Source: Malania oleifera
Lineage: Eukaryota > Streptophyta > Magnoliopsida > Santalales > Ximeniaceae
Assembly: GCF_029873635.1 (NCBI RefSeq)
Contig: NC_080418.1
Location: 12,751,562-12,815,561 of the forward strand
Length of the DNA stretch: 64,000 bases
Reading direction: 5' to 3'
This document shows, piece by piece, positions 33,596 through 46,092 of this stretch. Under the pieces are notes generated by a model, which did not search any database, was not told the origin of the DNA, and was given only the letters and a program-made list of their open reading frames with translations. The translations under genes and the position numbers were made by a program. The number at the start of each line of letters is the position of its first letter. Within the stretch, counting starts at the first letter, position 1.

Positions 33596-35561
33596 TGTTG
33601 ACTCTACGAGTCCAATCCTATTTTGATAATGACAAATCAGTTGATATTTGATCTGTGCATTGAGTTTGTGAACATGACTTATACTGGGCATGCACGGAAA
33701 GATAACGAGTCATGGAAGCCATAAAGTAAAGCTTATACATTTTAGAAAGCACCATGGAACTCAAAGAGTACAAGAATCAAGATGCAAGTGACAAAGTTCA
33801 AGAATATCTTGGGAATAGGTATTTAGATCTCATGTACTTACATTTTCGTATGATTTAATTTGAGGCTCAATATAACTTAGAATGATTTTAGGATTCATGC
33901 ATTTAATGTACATCATTAGGAAACTCTCATGGACTTAGAAATGTTTTCAAAATCATGAAAAATATGTTTTTTAAAAGACCCAAGAAAAGGAGCAAAGTAG
34001 ATTTTTAAATTAGAAAAGAAAATTTGAGAACAAGGGGACTTCGATAGGCTAAACTCAACCTCAGGCGCCTGAAGATTTTATTTGGTTGCCTGAAGATTAA
34101 GTTCGGTAGCCTGAAGAATTAAATGGGAAAGACAGAACCTGGCCGAGGCTCTTCGGTCACCTGACCCTGGAACCTCAAGCACTTGAAGTCACTTTAGGAG
34201 CCTAAAGTCACCACTTCAGTCACCTGACCCTGTGTTCCAACAAGATTTTTCAAGGCTTAAGGAACTTCGGTCGCCTGGACTTTTACCCTTAGGCGCCTGA
34301 AGTCGTGGGAATGTTAAAAACGTGTTTTTTTATTAAAACAACTCGCGAGCTATCTTATTGATCCAAAGACTGAGATCAATCCTAAGGGTTATACACTATA
34401 TATACTGATTATCTAAATCTTAGAAAGAAGCTAAGACACACAACAAGAAAAGAACACATCTCATTGCAAGATTTGAGAAAACCCTAGAGCTGATTGTCTG
34501 CACTTCAATCTTCTTCCATCTTCTTTGGGAAAATTTCTTCTGAAAATCAAAGGGCATTCTTTCATTCAACTGAATTTCAATCCAGTATTGAGGTTTGATC
34601 TTTCAAGTTATTATGTTTCAAGAACCTCTTATCTCATTATGTGTTTTTTTCTTGATTGTCATTAGAAAGAGGTTTTGATCTTGAGTGTGCATACACGTAT
34701 AAAAGTTGATTTTTGAAAAGATAATTTCTTGAGAAAGTCTTGTTAGGTCGGTTGATTGATTTTTGATTCAAGAGTATATAAATATACTAATATATTGTTC
34801 ATATGGCTTTTTATTGAAAAACCTAGTTTGATTAAAAGATTGAACCGTGAAAGAAACTTTGTGATTTTTATTGAGTTTGTATTCAAGTCAAAGTTTTTGT
34901 TAAATAGCTCACATCAAACATACTTGTGCATCTTTACAAAGTGAAATAAGAACCCTAGTTGACTTCAAGGCATTTCAAATATCTCTTTACTTAGGAGTTT
35001 TTGATTAAATAATAATTTGTGTGTTGAAGCATATCATACATCAAATGATTGTATCGTTTTTCATGCATTCATGAGCTTCAAGTTATATCATATATTAATG
35101 TGCTAGGAAATTGAATTGTACTCACAAAATTTAGTTAGAAGCATTGTTTTGAGTGTTGTTTTCCATATTTTATTGTATACATAGCTCGGTGTGTGAACCG
35201 GTGTGTGAGGAGAGAGTTATATCTCTTGTAAGCAGCGGATTGTAAGGGAAGCTCCGTCTCACTTTAAGGAGTAGGTTTTTAGTGAATCCTTGAGTGGTTG
35301 CTTAAGGCGAGGATGTAGGCCAAGTCGGTTGAACCTCGTAAAACTGCGTTTGTCCTCTCTTCTCCTTTCACTCTTTATTTTCAGCATTACATTTAAATTG
35401 TGTATATTGCATGCATAGATTGAATAGTCGTACACATACATAATTGAGTAACAAGAAATTATTAGTAAATTTATAAGAAGAGTTTAAGAGGTAACTAAGT
35501 GTCTTAGAATTTTTTAAATACCCAATTCACCCGCCCTCTTGGGATTACACCTGATTCAACA
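33596..35561 (-). mobile_element. Solo LTR in opposite orientation with 5-bp target duplication (TGGTA)
   Basis: Read on the minus strand it begins TGTTGAATCAGGTGTAATCC and continues CAAGAGGGCGGGTGAATTGG, like the other two, so it is inverted relative to them. TGGTA flanks it at 33591-33595 and 35562-35566. Its internal words are of the GGTCGCCTGA/AGGCGCCTGAAG type (34040-34310). Confidence 0.92.
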
Positions 35562-35566
35562 TGGTA

Positions 35567-35695
35567 TTTTCATCTAAAATAGTGTTTCCCAAGTTCATTG
35601 TATTTAAATGAATATTAACATCAAGAATCCATGATAAATAATTGTTGCCTTTGATATCAAGGGGAACAAATTCAACTTTACGTAGGTTCGACATT
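35567..35695 (-). pseudogene. Ty1/copia gag N-terminus
   Basis: The minus strand from about 35692 reads MSNLRKVEFVPLDIKGNNYL and continues with SWILDVNIHLNTMNLGNTILDEN, the typical start of plant copia gag. It is in good frame until the solo LTR insertion at 35561. Confidence 0.85.
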
Positions 35696-36019
35696 TGAAT
35701 AAATTAATAATAATAAGACAATTGAAAAAAACAAAATATCAAAACTAAAATAAAACTGAGATAATAATAGATACAATATTACTTGCACCCTTCCGAGGGT
35801 ACTTAAATATGTTTCTTCAGAAACATCATTCTTCTCAATTTGTACTCTTCAGGAGTATAATTTCAATTACATTATAGAAATGGGTAATAATTTACCACCT
35901 CTTCCGGAGGTAAAATCCTCATCTGGAGCATAAATGTCACACCTCTTTATGAGGTTGATTTTAATATCTCTTTAGGAGGTTAAAAATATGCCCTTTTCGG
36001 GAGGTAAATTTACTATCTC
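35696..36019 (-). other. Leader or 5' LTR remnant of the copia element
   Basis: AT-rich sequence with repeated CTCTTCCGGAGGTAAA-like words (35900-36010). It lies where the copia leader and 5' LTR should be, but no clear LTR end or primer-binding site was found. Confidence 0.35.
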
Positions 36020-36715
36020 TGTAATGCCCTGACCCTCTATGTGGGCTCGGAGTGCTACTAATCCATTCATTTACTTGATAATCTACATTTTAATATCATG
36101 TACGCAGTAGAAAACATAATTATAATCCTCATTCATATAATACCAGAGTTTTCCTATACCTATCTACCAACCATAATAAATTAATCATCTACCTATATTC
36201 AACATATATACATATCCCCAAAAACATCCAGTATTCAAAACCATTCATTTCTTATCAACCTTAAAACATAATACATAAAACATTAAATATTTACATTCCC
36301 AAAAACATCATTAAAATGTTTATATCCTTTTTTTTATATCTCCCAAAAATTCTATAAAACCTTGAGTTCTCTAAGCTCGATCTCGAAGAGGTCCTGAAAA
36401 AGATACATTTATATTCGGCTGAGACACATCTCAGTAAAGAAAGAAACAATATATTAAAACAGTTATGGCTAACATGAGTTTATATAACAATATAATATTT
36501 AATATTTGAAAATCATTAACATAATTTCTGAAATCATTCTCTAAACCTAATCAATCAAATGCAAAAGATTTAACCCACGAAATTACCCAAAGATAAGGGG
36601 TGATTACCCACTCATACAAGTAGCACCCTTCTGCTATGATACGTTTGCCAACTCGAAGGTCACTACTGAAGCATATCAGGGCACTCAACTTACTTAGTAA
36701 GCCCTCTAGTGTTAG
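36020..36715. mobile_element. Truncated gypsy-type LTR
   Basis: Begins TGTAATGCCCTGACCC, a common start of plant chromovirus LTRs, and breaks off where the next LTR starts (36716). No closing end was found. Confidence 0.5.
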
Positions 36716-37795
36716 TGTAACATCCTCAAAATTTTTTTACCATTTTTTTTTTCCTTATATATGTATATCTACATCCATACCTAAGTAGCGAAAACACAAT
36801 CATATAACCATTTATATATATATATATATATGCTTTACAATACCAAAATCCAATATATACAAGCGACAACCATACAAAATAGACCCCTCCAACGTCATCT
36901 ACCTCAAAAATACAAAACCCTGTCATAACTCACCCTACAACCTGGGGAATCGCGTAAACTTCCTATCCGTGAGCCTAATCTACTCGCCTAGCTGTCTCAC
37001 TTGAAAAATGGTAAAGTAAGGGGGTGAGTCGATGTTCCGTAAGTGGAAATATGCTATTACTAGTGTATGGCGGCTGAGTTATAAAATTATAATAATAGAA
37101 TTTAAAAACTGTATAATCTGGCAATTCTGTACAACACATGTTTAATAATTTAAAACAATTGTATCATCTGAACTTTCTATCATTCATAGTGCTAAATCAT
37201 ACTATATACAATAAAAGTTGTAAAATTGTATACATATACATAACTGTGTTCTTTCCGTGGGACTCTGTATGTCATGATTTGACCCCTCATGACAGGGTTG
37301 TGCGGCCCATAGGCAGGACTTAACCTGGTCGGCCCTCCAGGTACGTCACTATACTCTACACTCCCTCAGCCCGGCCAAACTGCATGCTCTCCTAGGCACA
37401 GGACTGGCTACCTCAGCCTGGCCAAACTGCATACTCTCCTAGGTGTGGGACTGACTGCTACCTCATCAAACCGGCCCCCTCCACCTAGCGAACTGGGGAG
37501 CTGTATACTCTCCAAGCACGGCTGACGGTACCCACACACTATTTGAGATATGTGGTTGCACTCTATCTATATCTAGCAACGGCACCGTGCTCTGTATTCT
37601 TTATCTGTATCTGTTTGTAATCTTTCCTCAGGAATCTGATACTATATATACTCTTTTACTGTTTTCATCATATTTCTAAAATTACCACAACGGTATCTTT
37701 TTGTACTGTAAATACTATAATCTCTGTATATCTATCTGTATTCTCTATCTATATACTCTGTCTGTATACTCTGCATGTTATGGTAATCGGAAACA

Positions 37796-37832
<37 letters not shown>

Positions 37833-38842
37833 GAAACTATTCATATAAAAGCCATATATGCATGCATATCTTTCTGTATAATCTCTGTGAATATATAACT
37901 ATATCTATATATTCTGTATAACTCCATATACTGGAAAAACCATATAAACTATATATACTATCTATATCTATATATTAAGTATAGTATGATATACTATAAA
38001 AACTATATAAATTCCTCATCACATAAATATCCACTCAGACCATACAAACATTTAAAACTCATATTCTGTAAAACTAGGTAATAAGCTGGTATATGCATAT
38101 ATGTAAAATCTCTGTTAACATTATAACAATTCCTAGCATAGCATATTTCCCTTACCTTAATTCTGAAAAGCCCTTACTAAATTCTAGCCCTATACCTGTA
38201 GAGTTCTTTACTCAACACATTGAAAATCAATTTCTCCTATAACAAAATATCAGTATTTTCTTACCTACAACATTTCTTATAACTATGAGAAAGGCATAAT
38301 CTGAATAAAATGTCTTACCCTGAATTTAGGATGATTTTCAAACCAACTTCCCTTACTATCAGCTCTGGTAAACTTGCAGAGAACTTTGCTAGGAGCATCA
38401 TGGTGACCTCAGATCTTCAATTCGGTGAGAAATAGAGCCAGAATCAAAGAGAGAAGGGGTGGAAGATGTTTTTAGTGAGAGAGAGGAGTTTCTTGCGCCA
38501 ATTTTCATCAAAAATCCGGGTTTTGGCAATTTATAGCCCTGGGTTCGTTGACGAGACACGTCATCTCGTGAACGAGTCTGTAAGGAATTTCGTCGATGAA
38601 CTTCCTCCCTTATCGACGAATTTCAGGCTATCCCAAAACCTTTCTCGGTATTTTCTCTTTGACGAGGTGTAGCTTCGTCAACGAGGTCCCTTTATGAGCT
38701 CGTCGACGAATTCCCTATGTTCGTTGACGAGGCACTTTCTAAGAGTTTCGGGTTATTCCATTCAAAATTGCCTCCTTCTGTTTTTGCTTCCATTTCCCTC
38801 TCTCTTTAATATTTAAATATCATTATTTTTCGGGTTGTTACA
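36716..38842 (-). mobile_element. Chromovirus-like LTR with polypurine tract
   Basis: The two ends are TGTAACATCC (36716) and GGGTTGTTACA (38842). Just to the right, the minus strand reads ATTTCGAGGACGAAATTTTA and then AAGGAAGGGAGAA. This is the usual end of internal sequence and polypurine tract of Tekay-type chromoviruses, so the LTR is probably a 3' LTR in minus orientation. Flanking 5-mers (GTTAG and TTCTC) do not match. Short CGTCGACGAA words recur near its right part (38520-38740). Confidence 0.6.
37799..37828. repeat. (TA)n microsatellite
   Basis: Uninterrupted TATATA run inside the chromovirus-like LTR. Confidence 0.9.
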
Positions 38843-38924
38843 TTCTCCCTTCCTTATAAAATTTCGTCCTCGAAATTTATTATTTGTATCTCCATCTATC
38901 ATCCCATAAAGGCAAATGGTCTAC

Positions 38925-38990
38925 TTATTTTATTACTTGCCCTCATTTGTGGAGGAGGAATACCGTGGTTACATTTATGTTCTGGGAGAT

Positions 38991-38993
<3 letters not shown>
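38925..38993. repeat. Detached fragment of the antisense-gene tail
   Basis: GGAGGAATACCGTGGTTACA and GTTCTGGGAGATTACA match the 3' flank of the antisense gene (right arm 13200-13270, same orientation). It runs into a (TA)n tract (38994-39031) that abuts the LTR tip at 39032. Confidence 0.7.
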
Positions 38994-39034
<41 letters not shown>

Positions 39035-40584
39035 CGCAACGTTCCCAAGCGAAACAAAGTGAATGAAAACTGAATTTTAAATTTTCATGAAAAATAGTAT
39101 AATGGAGTCGCCACTAACCTTTTAGTGTGATTAGAATACCTGACAGTTACCCAATTAAGGGTAGAATCGGTCTGAATTACCAGAGACGGGTTCGGGAGTA
39201 CGGTTACGCAAGGGGAAGGTCTTCGCACCCCCTACACGCCCATTCTTATGAATGGTACCATATTAATTGAAAATTATCCCAAAAATTATTTTAATTAGCA
39301 TTTAAAATTACTCCCCTTTTTTAAGATGGTAAAACAAATACCAAAAAAATAAAATAAAATAAAATAACATATAGGTATTCCCTCAGAACCGGGGCATATC
39401 ATGTTTCGAAAAACTCAACGCCCTTCCTTGCAATCATTGGGATCAAAAAATAGAGAAAGTATGTTTTTTTTACAAAAAATAACTCCCAGGTATTTTGAAA
39501 GTTATAGGATTTTTTTAAGTAAGGAAATTGACATTTTTGAAACCTTGGGAGGTTTTGGGCTCATTCGGGGTGAAAATGATTTCTTGGACCTTGAAAATGT
39601 TTTTGTGATTTTTTCCAAGTGTGAAAACATTTTTGTGACTTTTATGATTCTTCAATATTTTTCCCGAACTTCAAAATAGCACAAATAAAATTAAAAAAAA
39701 AAACTCATAGAAGTCAAAGTTTGAAAATATTTTTGGAATTTTTCCTAAAAAAGCTTTTGTGATTTTTTTTGACATTTTATGATTTTTATGGGTTTTTTTT
39801 TTTAAATCATTAGTCATTCAAAGAAAAGAAAAGAAAAATACTAAATAAAATAATAAATCGGCTCCATACCAATTCAAGGGTTTAAACAATTTGCAGAGAG
39901 ATAAACGGGGTTTAGGTTCGAGATTGAACCTAACTTTGGGTTTGAGTCTTTGATTCACAACTTCAAACCCCATTTATTATACTTTAAAATGTAACCCAGG
40001 AAGGGAAAATCCATTAGTTTTACCTTTTGTTTTCCTCTCCTCCAGTCTTCTTTTCCTGTCGGTGAGTCTATTGGGGCTAGTCTACAACATCTTCCTGAGA
40101 ATTGTTCTTGAACTCTGACTCAAGGCACTACAGAGTGCCTTCTTCAGATGAGGTGACTCGACATGGGTAGGAAACGGGATCAGTTGACCGCTTGATCTTC
40201 TTTCGTTTTCCTCTCCATCGGTCTTCTTTTCCTGTCGGTGAGTCTACTAGGGCCAGTCTACAGCGTCTTCCCGAGAGTTGTTCTTGAACTCTGACTCGAG
40301 GCACTATAGAGTGCCTTCTTTAGATGGGGTGACTCGACACCGGTAGGAAATGGGATTAGTCGACCACTTGATTTTCTAAGAGAATGAAACGTAACCTCAG
40401 TCAGTAGAAGACTTCAATATTCAAAATCTTCTCCTTACCACTCAAAAAAACTAGCTTCACAAACTTATAATAAAAGACTTTAATATTCGAAATCTTCTCC
40501 TTACCACCACCAAGAACTCCTCCTTTGTGCTTGGAATGAGAAGGCTATTTATAGACTTAGCTTGGGGCAAGCATGGGAAAGAAG

Positions 40585-41050
40585 ACATGGGGAGTGATGA
40601 TGGAGGGAACAAAGAATGGGGTGAAGAATGATGAAGGGAATATAGCATGGGAATAATGATAAAAAAAGGAACAAAGCATATGGTGAGTGATGATGGGGGG
40701 AACAAAGTATGGGATGAAAAATGATGAAGGGAATATAGCATGGGAAGGATGATAAAGGAAGGAAACATGACATGTGGTGAGTGATGATAGGGGGAACAAA
40801 GTATGAGATGAAGAATGATGAAGCGAATATAGCATGGGATGAATGATAAAGGGAGGAAACATGACATGTGATGAGTGATGATGGGGGGAATAAAGTATGG
40901 GATAAAAATGATGAAGGGAATATAGTAAAGCATGTGGTGAGTGATGATGGGGGGAACAAAGTATGGGGTGAAGAATAATGAAGGGAATATAGCATGGGAT
41001 GAATGATAAAGGGAGGAAACAAGGCATGTGGTGAGTGATGATGAGGGAGT
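40585..41050. repeat. 94-bp minisatellite in the third LTR, about 5 copies
   Basis: Units with GTGAGTGATGATGGGGGGAA recur at about 94 bp (one unit shortened). Same family as the arrays at 4566 and 17709. Confidence 0.85.
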
Positions 41051-41080
41051 AAAGCTTGCTTGAATTTGAAAAATTAGATA

Positions 41081-41129
<49 letters not shown>

Positions 41130-41737
41130 TAATAATATGAGGTTCCTATAAGTTATGCGGAGCCCAACGGAGATGTGCGGGGCCCACACGCCATGTAGGA
41201 TCCACGAGCCGTTTGAGGGTTATAATAACCTAAGCTAGTATGCACTGGATATAGGGATCCGAGCTAGCGTACCAAAAGGGGTAACGTGCATCGGATGTAG
41301 GAATCCGAGTTAGCGTACTAGGAAATGTGGGCCCACAAACCATGTGGGGCCCAATGGAGATATATGGGGTCCACAAGCCATGTGGGGTCCACGAGCCATT
41401 TAAGGTTATAGGAACCCGAGCTATCAGGAGCAAGCATGCCAAAGGAGGTAACTTGCATCGGATATAGGAATCCGAGCTAGCGTACCAGAGATATGGGGCC
41501 TACAAACCTTGTGGGTCCCAATGGAGATATGTGGGGCCCACAAGCCATGTGGGATCCATAAACCGTTTGAGGATTATAGGAACCCGAACTAGCAAGTACA
41601 AGCATGCCAAAGGAGGTAACGTGCATCGGATGTAGGAATCCGAGCTAGCGTACCAAGAGGGGTAACGTGCACTAGATGTAGGAATTCGAGCTAGTGTACT
41701 AGGAGATATGGAGCTTACAAATCATGTGGGGTCCAAT

Positions 41738-41995
41738 GGAAACATGTGGGGTCCACAAGCAGCGTGGGACCCACAAAGATTTGTGGAGTCCACAACTAGT
41801 GTGGGACCTACAAAGATGTGTGGGGGTCCACAAACAGTGTAGGACATACAAAGATGTGTGGGGGTTCACAAGTAACGTGGGACCTACAAAGATGTGTGGG
41901 GTCTACAAGCAGTATGAGACCTGCAAAGATATGTGGGGGTCCACGAGTTGCGTGGGACCTACAAAGATGTGTGGGGTCCACAAACAGTGTGGGAA
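41738..41995. repeat. 45-bp tandem repeat near the start of the third LTR
   Basis: About six units carrying GTGTGGGACCTACAAAGATG and GTGGGGTCCACAA. The palindrome LTRs have only about two units at the same place (6130-6190 and 16480-16550). Confidence 0.8.
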
Positions 41996-42048
41996 GATTT
42001 GACATGAAGTCTCCTCGGAAAGGCCTAGATAAAATTGGGGTGTCTACA

Positions 42049-43222
42049 ACTACCCCTTTTATAGATCTTGTTGCTTTGGGGTAACTGTAGGAGTTCTCCT
42101 ATGTTATCTATAGCAGCAACCCTACAAAGATAAAAGACACCTATTTTAACCAGGCCATACAACTAACCACGTGTCGTCTTCTGAGAAGGTTATGTGCCGA
42201 CCAAAAAAAGGGGAGATGGAGGGTGACCCAAATCAAAGACGTGGCATGATCTGGTCCATCCTGGGAAACATAGATTGAATGGCTCACAAGAGACTACGTA
42301 GCATATGACCGTGTGTAAGAGGGCGTGCCACATGGCAGTGGCCGAGTGGCTGGTCAAATGTGACCCGGATCTAGGCGTGGCACAATCCTGACCATCCTCA
42401 GAGAACACAAAGTCAACGGTGATTAGGGTGGCCATGCAAGACTCTTCGTGTGTTGGGGAAAATGAGCCACGTGTCGGTGGCTTGATTGGTGGGTGTGTGC
42501 GGGTGCAGATTGATGACATGGCTCAATCCAAGCTGTTCTTGGAAAAGCGGGATTCAACAGTGGAGGTGAGGCACGCTCGGATCGCTAACGTGGAGAGATC
42601 CTCACTGTCCCAAGAAAAGACACATCGAACGCTTAGCAGCAAGTGGTACTCAGATTGCTAACGTGGAGCGATCCTCACCATCCTAAGAAAAGACACATTA
42701 GATAGTGAGTAGCAAGTGGTGCTCAGATTGCCAACGTAGAGCAATCCAAGCCGTCCCTATAAGACACAGATCGTGCGGTTGAGGAGGGCACACAAATTTC
42801 TGATGCTGACGTGGAGTGATCTGTATCGTTGGTGCGCTGTAAGGATCCATATGGATTTGATCCGCACAGATCTCCTATCGTGGCATGATCTAATCCATTC
42901 AATGGAGGGATGATCAGGTGGTTTGTGGAGATGGCTCACGGGCTTCTATGCGCATTAATGATAAGGGCCACGTACTTGCCATGTGTCACCTGGTGAGTGG
43001 AGAATCGTGTCGACACTCATGATGGCTTCCTCTTTGAACAAGGCGATCTTGAACATTGCTGATCTGCGAGGATCGGACGGCTATCCAGAGTACTAACACT
43101 GTGAGATCAAGGTCGTTGATGGGGAATAGAAACAGATGGATGCAAGGAAGCCACGTTTTTTCTTCGATCAAATGGATGATAGAATGTCACATGGTTGAAT
43201 CTTGTGGCTCCAGAGCTTTAGA
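42049..43222 (+). promoter_or_regulatory. 3' internal region and ACGTG-rich promoter-like block (third copy)
   Basis: Homologous to 6256-7190. ACGTG cores remain at CCACGTGTCG (about 42468) and GCCACGTAC (about 42968), but many units have lost the motif. The region ends at a TATA-like TACTTAAAC (43223-43231) and a long CT-rich leader (43261-43380). Confidence 0.45.
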
Positions 43223-44778
43223 TACTTAAACCTAATTTTTTTCGTTTTGTTCATTTTTCCATGTTTCATTCTCTCAAATGCCCTCTCTTTCTCTTCTCTC
43301 TTCTCTCTTCTCTCACCCTCTCTGTTCTTCTCTTTCAGTCTCTCTTCTCTCACCCTCTCTGTTCTTCTCTTCTTTCCCCTTCCCTGCTCTTATTCGCTGC
43401 GAACTTGAAACCCTAGCCCCTCTGTAATTCCTTTCCCACTCTCACCTACCTCCAAACTCTCTCTCTCTCTCTGCCTTTCTTCACCATTTCAGCATTTGGT
43501 GCCTAACTCTCAACTGTCCCTATCTTTGATCTTTATTCAAGTGCCTAGACCCTTCCTTAGAAACCTTAGATCTTTGCAAACCTAAAATCCTAAACATCAC
43601 ACAATTCTTTAGAGGTGACCCCGCTCTGACCGACCTCCTGTTCTGTCTTCGCAGCCAGAACTGGAGAGATCTGGCGAAGCCCAAACGAACGATGATCACT
43701 AGGAGTGCCTCGGTAGGGAAGATCAGCATAGATGCACGGGGAGTTCTTTCGCACTTCCAAAGAAGATAAGCTCTTTATATATATATATATTTCAATTTTG
43801 TGTATACTTGATTGTTGGTTGTTATTTGCGTGGCAATTTAGGGCTTAAGGTATCAAGGTTTCTAGTTTAGAAGCTAGGGTTAGGGTTTCGAACGTTAGGG
43901 TTTCAGGTTGGTTGGTGAGGTTGAGAATGAGTCAACTCATCTTTGACTCGAGTGAGTTGAGTGAATTCAGAGGATCACGAGCGAGCCACATTAGCTCTAT
44001 CACGTGTCTAGGTCACGTGTGGGCTTTGGGACTCATGAGAATGGGCTTGAGTGAATCGGGCTTGAGTTTGTTTTTGAAAAATGGGCTTCGATTGAATTTT
44101 AAAATGGGTCGGCCCGCTTTAGAAAAAATAAGGCCTAGGTCATTTTTAAAATGGTTCGGCCCACTTTCCCTTTAAAAAAAAAAAAAAAGGCCCAGGTTTA
44201 TTTAAATGGTCGGGCTCAGATTGAGTTTTAAAACGTGCCGGCCCACTTCAGAAAAAATAGGGTCTGGGTCACTTTTAAAATAGGTCGGTTTCTTTTAAAT
44301 TAGATTTGGGGTTTTGGTTTTAAAAATGAACAGGCCTGGTTTTTTTTTTTTTAATAGTTGTTGGGCTTTGTGCAAAACAATTGGCTTCAGGTTCTTTTAA
44401 AACGGGCCTTGGGAAAAAATGCGCCCCGCCTTTTTTTTTTTCTTTTTCTTTTTTTTTTCCTCGGGTTTAGATATTATGATTGCTCCACGTCTCTCAAAAT
44501 ATGTCTCTAGATTTTTTTCGCCGCCTTGTGAACATAATTCTCCATTGACAGTTGGGGGACTTCTCGATGCACATCAACCCTCTCTTCCTCCTGTCATTCA
44601 CACACTTTAAAACATACATAGCTGGGTGGTCTCAATATTGTTCTATTTAACCCACTTCCTCTCACACCTAAACACTATAGGCGAACTCCTCGTGTAACTG
44701 CAACTCATCTTTGGCCACCCTCTGTTACGACAATCGCTCCTTAACCATTTCAAAAAAAAATACTTTCAATCATTTCTC

Positions 44779-45284
44779 ATGGCAGGGGCTTCATCTTCTA
44801 AATAGGTTCTTGATTTGAATGTGGCACCGGAGGTGCCAACTCGTTATAGTATCTTTGGTTCATTCTAGCTCCCTCCTCAGTTTTGAAATGAAATGCTGAG
44901 GAATAAGACAGTACTGGCCACAATGTCTGATGCCAGTGTAGTTACCCAGGCACTCTATCATAGTGCCTAAGCAATGACCTCGACATCTCACTTAGCTCAT
45001 CATTTGTAGAAATAGAATGAAACCGCGACCCTCATCGGAAATGAAGTCTACCTCTTATGGTAGAAATACCAAGAGGAACAACAGAAGATGAAGGACTTAA
45101 GGCAATAAAATAAGATGTTGAAACGGGAGGTCGAAGATTTGAGAAGAATGGTGGCCGTTTACTCCAATGACCTTGGGTCTAAAATAGCCGAGTTGGAGAA
45201 AAGTCAGGAGGACATCCAGCGGGAGCATAAATGACTCAAAACCATAGTGCATAAAAAAGGCCAGACTTCTCGTTTCTCAACCTG
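44779..45284 (+). pseudogene. Retrotransposon antisense ORF (third copy, strongly decayed)
   Basis: Starts ATGGCAGGGGCTTCATCTTC and aligns over its full length with the two palindrome copies, but carries about eight or more in-frame stops (for example SSK*VLDLNV). Core parts such as KYQEEQQK, MLKREVEDLRRMVAVYSNDLG and ELEKSQEDIQ are kept. It is antisense to the element, as in the other copies. The ATG context is the same as in the right arm, which supports this start for the family. Confidence 0.75.
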
Positions 45285-45539
45285 AAAAGGGAAGTGGAGA
45301 GGCATGAAGAGCCGTGATGTTATGTGTAATGTACACCCCACCCTTTTTTTTTTTTTGGAAGAGTTTTGATTTGGTTTTGGGAGAGTTTTGATTTAGTTAT
45401 TGTAATCTCCCAGAACCGTAACTATAACCATGGTATTCCTTCGCCATAAGTAAGGGTAATAAATAAAATTTGGGTGGTTTTTTTTAATGAGGACAAGAGT
45501 ATTACTGGTACACTGAACCGGGTTATAATATCCTCTGAA

Positions 45540-46080
45540 TGACTTGCTGTGGATATAAAAATTTGGGCCATGGGGGTACAATGACCCAAACCTCTATGAT
45601 GGTTGGCTATGGATGTAGGAATTTGGGCCACATGAGTACGATGACCCAAACCTTTGTGTCAGTTTGCTGCGGATGTAGGAATTCGAGCCACATAGGTTCG
45701 ATGACCCAAACCTTGGTGTCGGTTTGCTGCAGATATAGGAATCCGAGCCGCATGGGTATGATGACCCAAACCTTTGTGTTGGTTTGCTGCGGACGTGGGA
45801 GTCCGAGCCATGGGGGTACGATGACCCAAACCTCTGTGTCGGTTGCTGTAGATGTAGGAATCCGAGCCGTAGGGGTACGATGACCCAAACCTTAGTGTCG
45901 GTTTGCTGCAGATGTAGGAATCCGAGCCGTGGGGTTACAATGACCCAAACCTCTGTGTCAGCTTGCTACGGATGTAGGAATCCGAGTCGTAAGGGTACGA
46001 TGACCCAAACCTTGGTTTTTTCTCGAATGGCTTGCTACGGTTGTGATAATCTGAGCCAAGGCGGGTTCGATGACCCGAGC
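45540..46080. repeat. 60-bp tandem repeat, 8-9 copies, beside the antisense gene
   Basis: GATGTAGGAATCCGAGCC...GATGACCCAAACC recurs near 45612, 45672, 45732, 45792, 45851, 45911 and 45971. It lies between the antisense gene tail and the next conserved block (46170), and is absent from both palindrome arms. The unit resembles the GATGTAGGAATCCGAGC repeat of the LTR. Confidence 0.88.
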
Positions 46081-46092
46081 CAAAATTTTTAG

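Larger units (their letters stand above)
39032..42048 (-). mobile_element. 3' LTR of the second Tat/Ogre-like element
   Basis: The minus strand begins TGTAGACACCCC at 42048 and ends ...CGTTGCGACA at 39032, about 3.0 kb. It has the same layout as the palindrome LTRs: compound repeats, TAA microsatellite (41072-41126), 94-bp array, TATA-like site (minus-strand CTATAAATAG at 40545-40554), and R/U5-like region. It differs at its tip (CAACG for CGACG) and has its own repeat expansions. Confidence 0.85.

Noticed and set aside
45539..45883. 114-codon frame with repeated CGCRNP-like peptide
   Set aside because: It is the 60-bp tandem repeat (a multiple of three), so periodic translation is expected; absent from other copies of the element.
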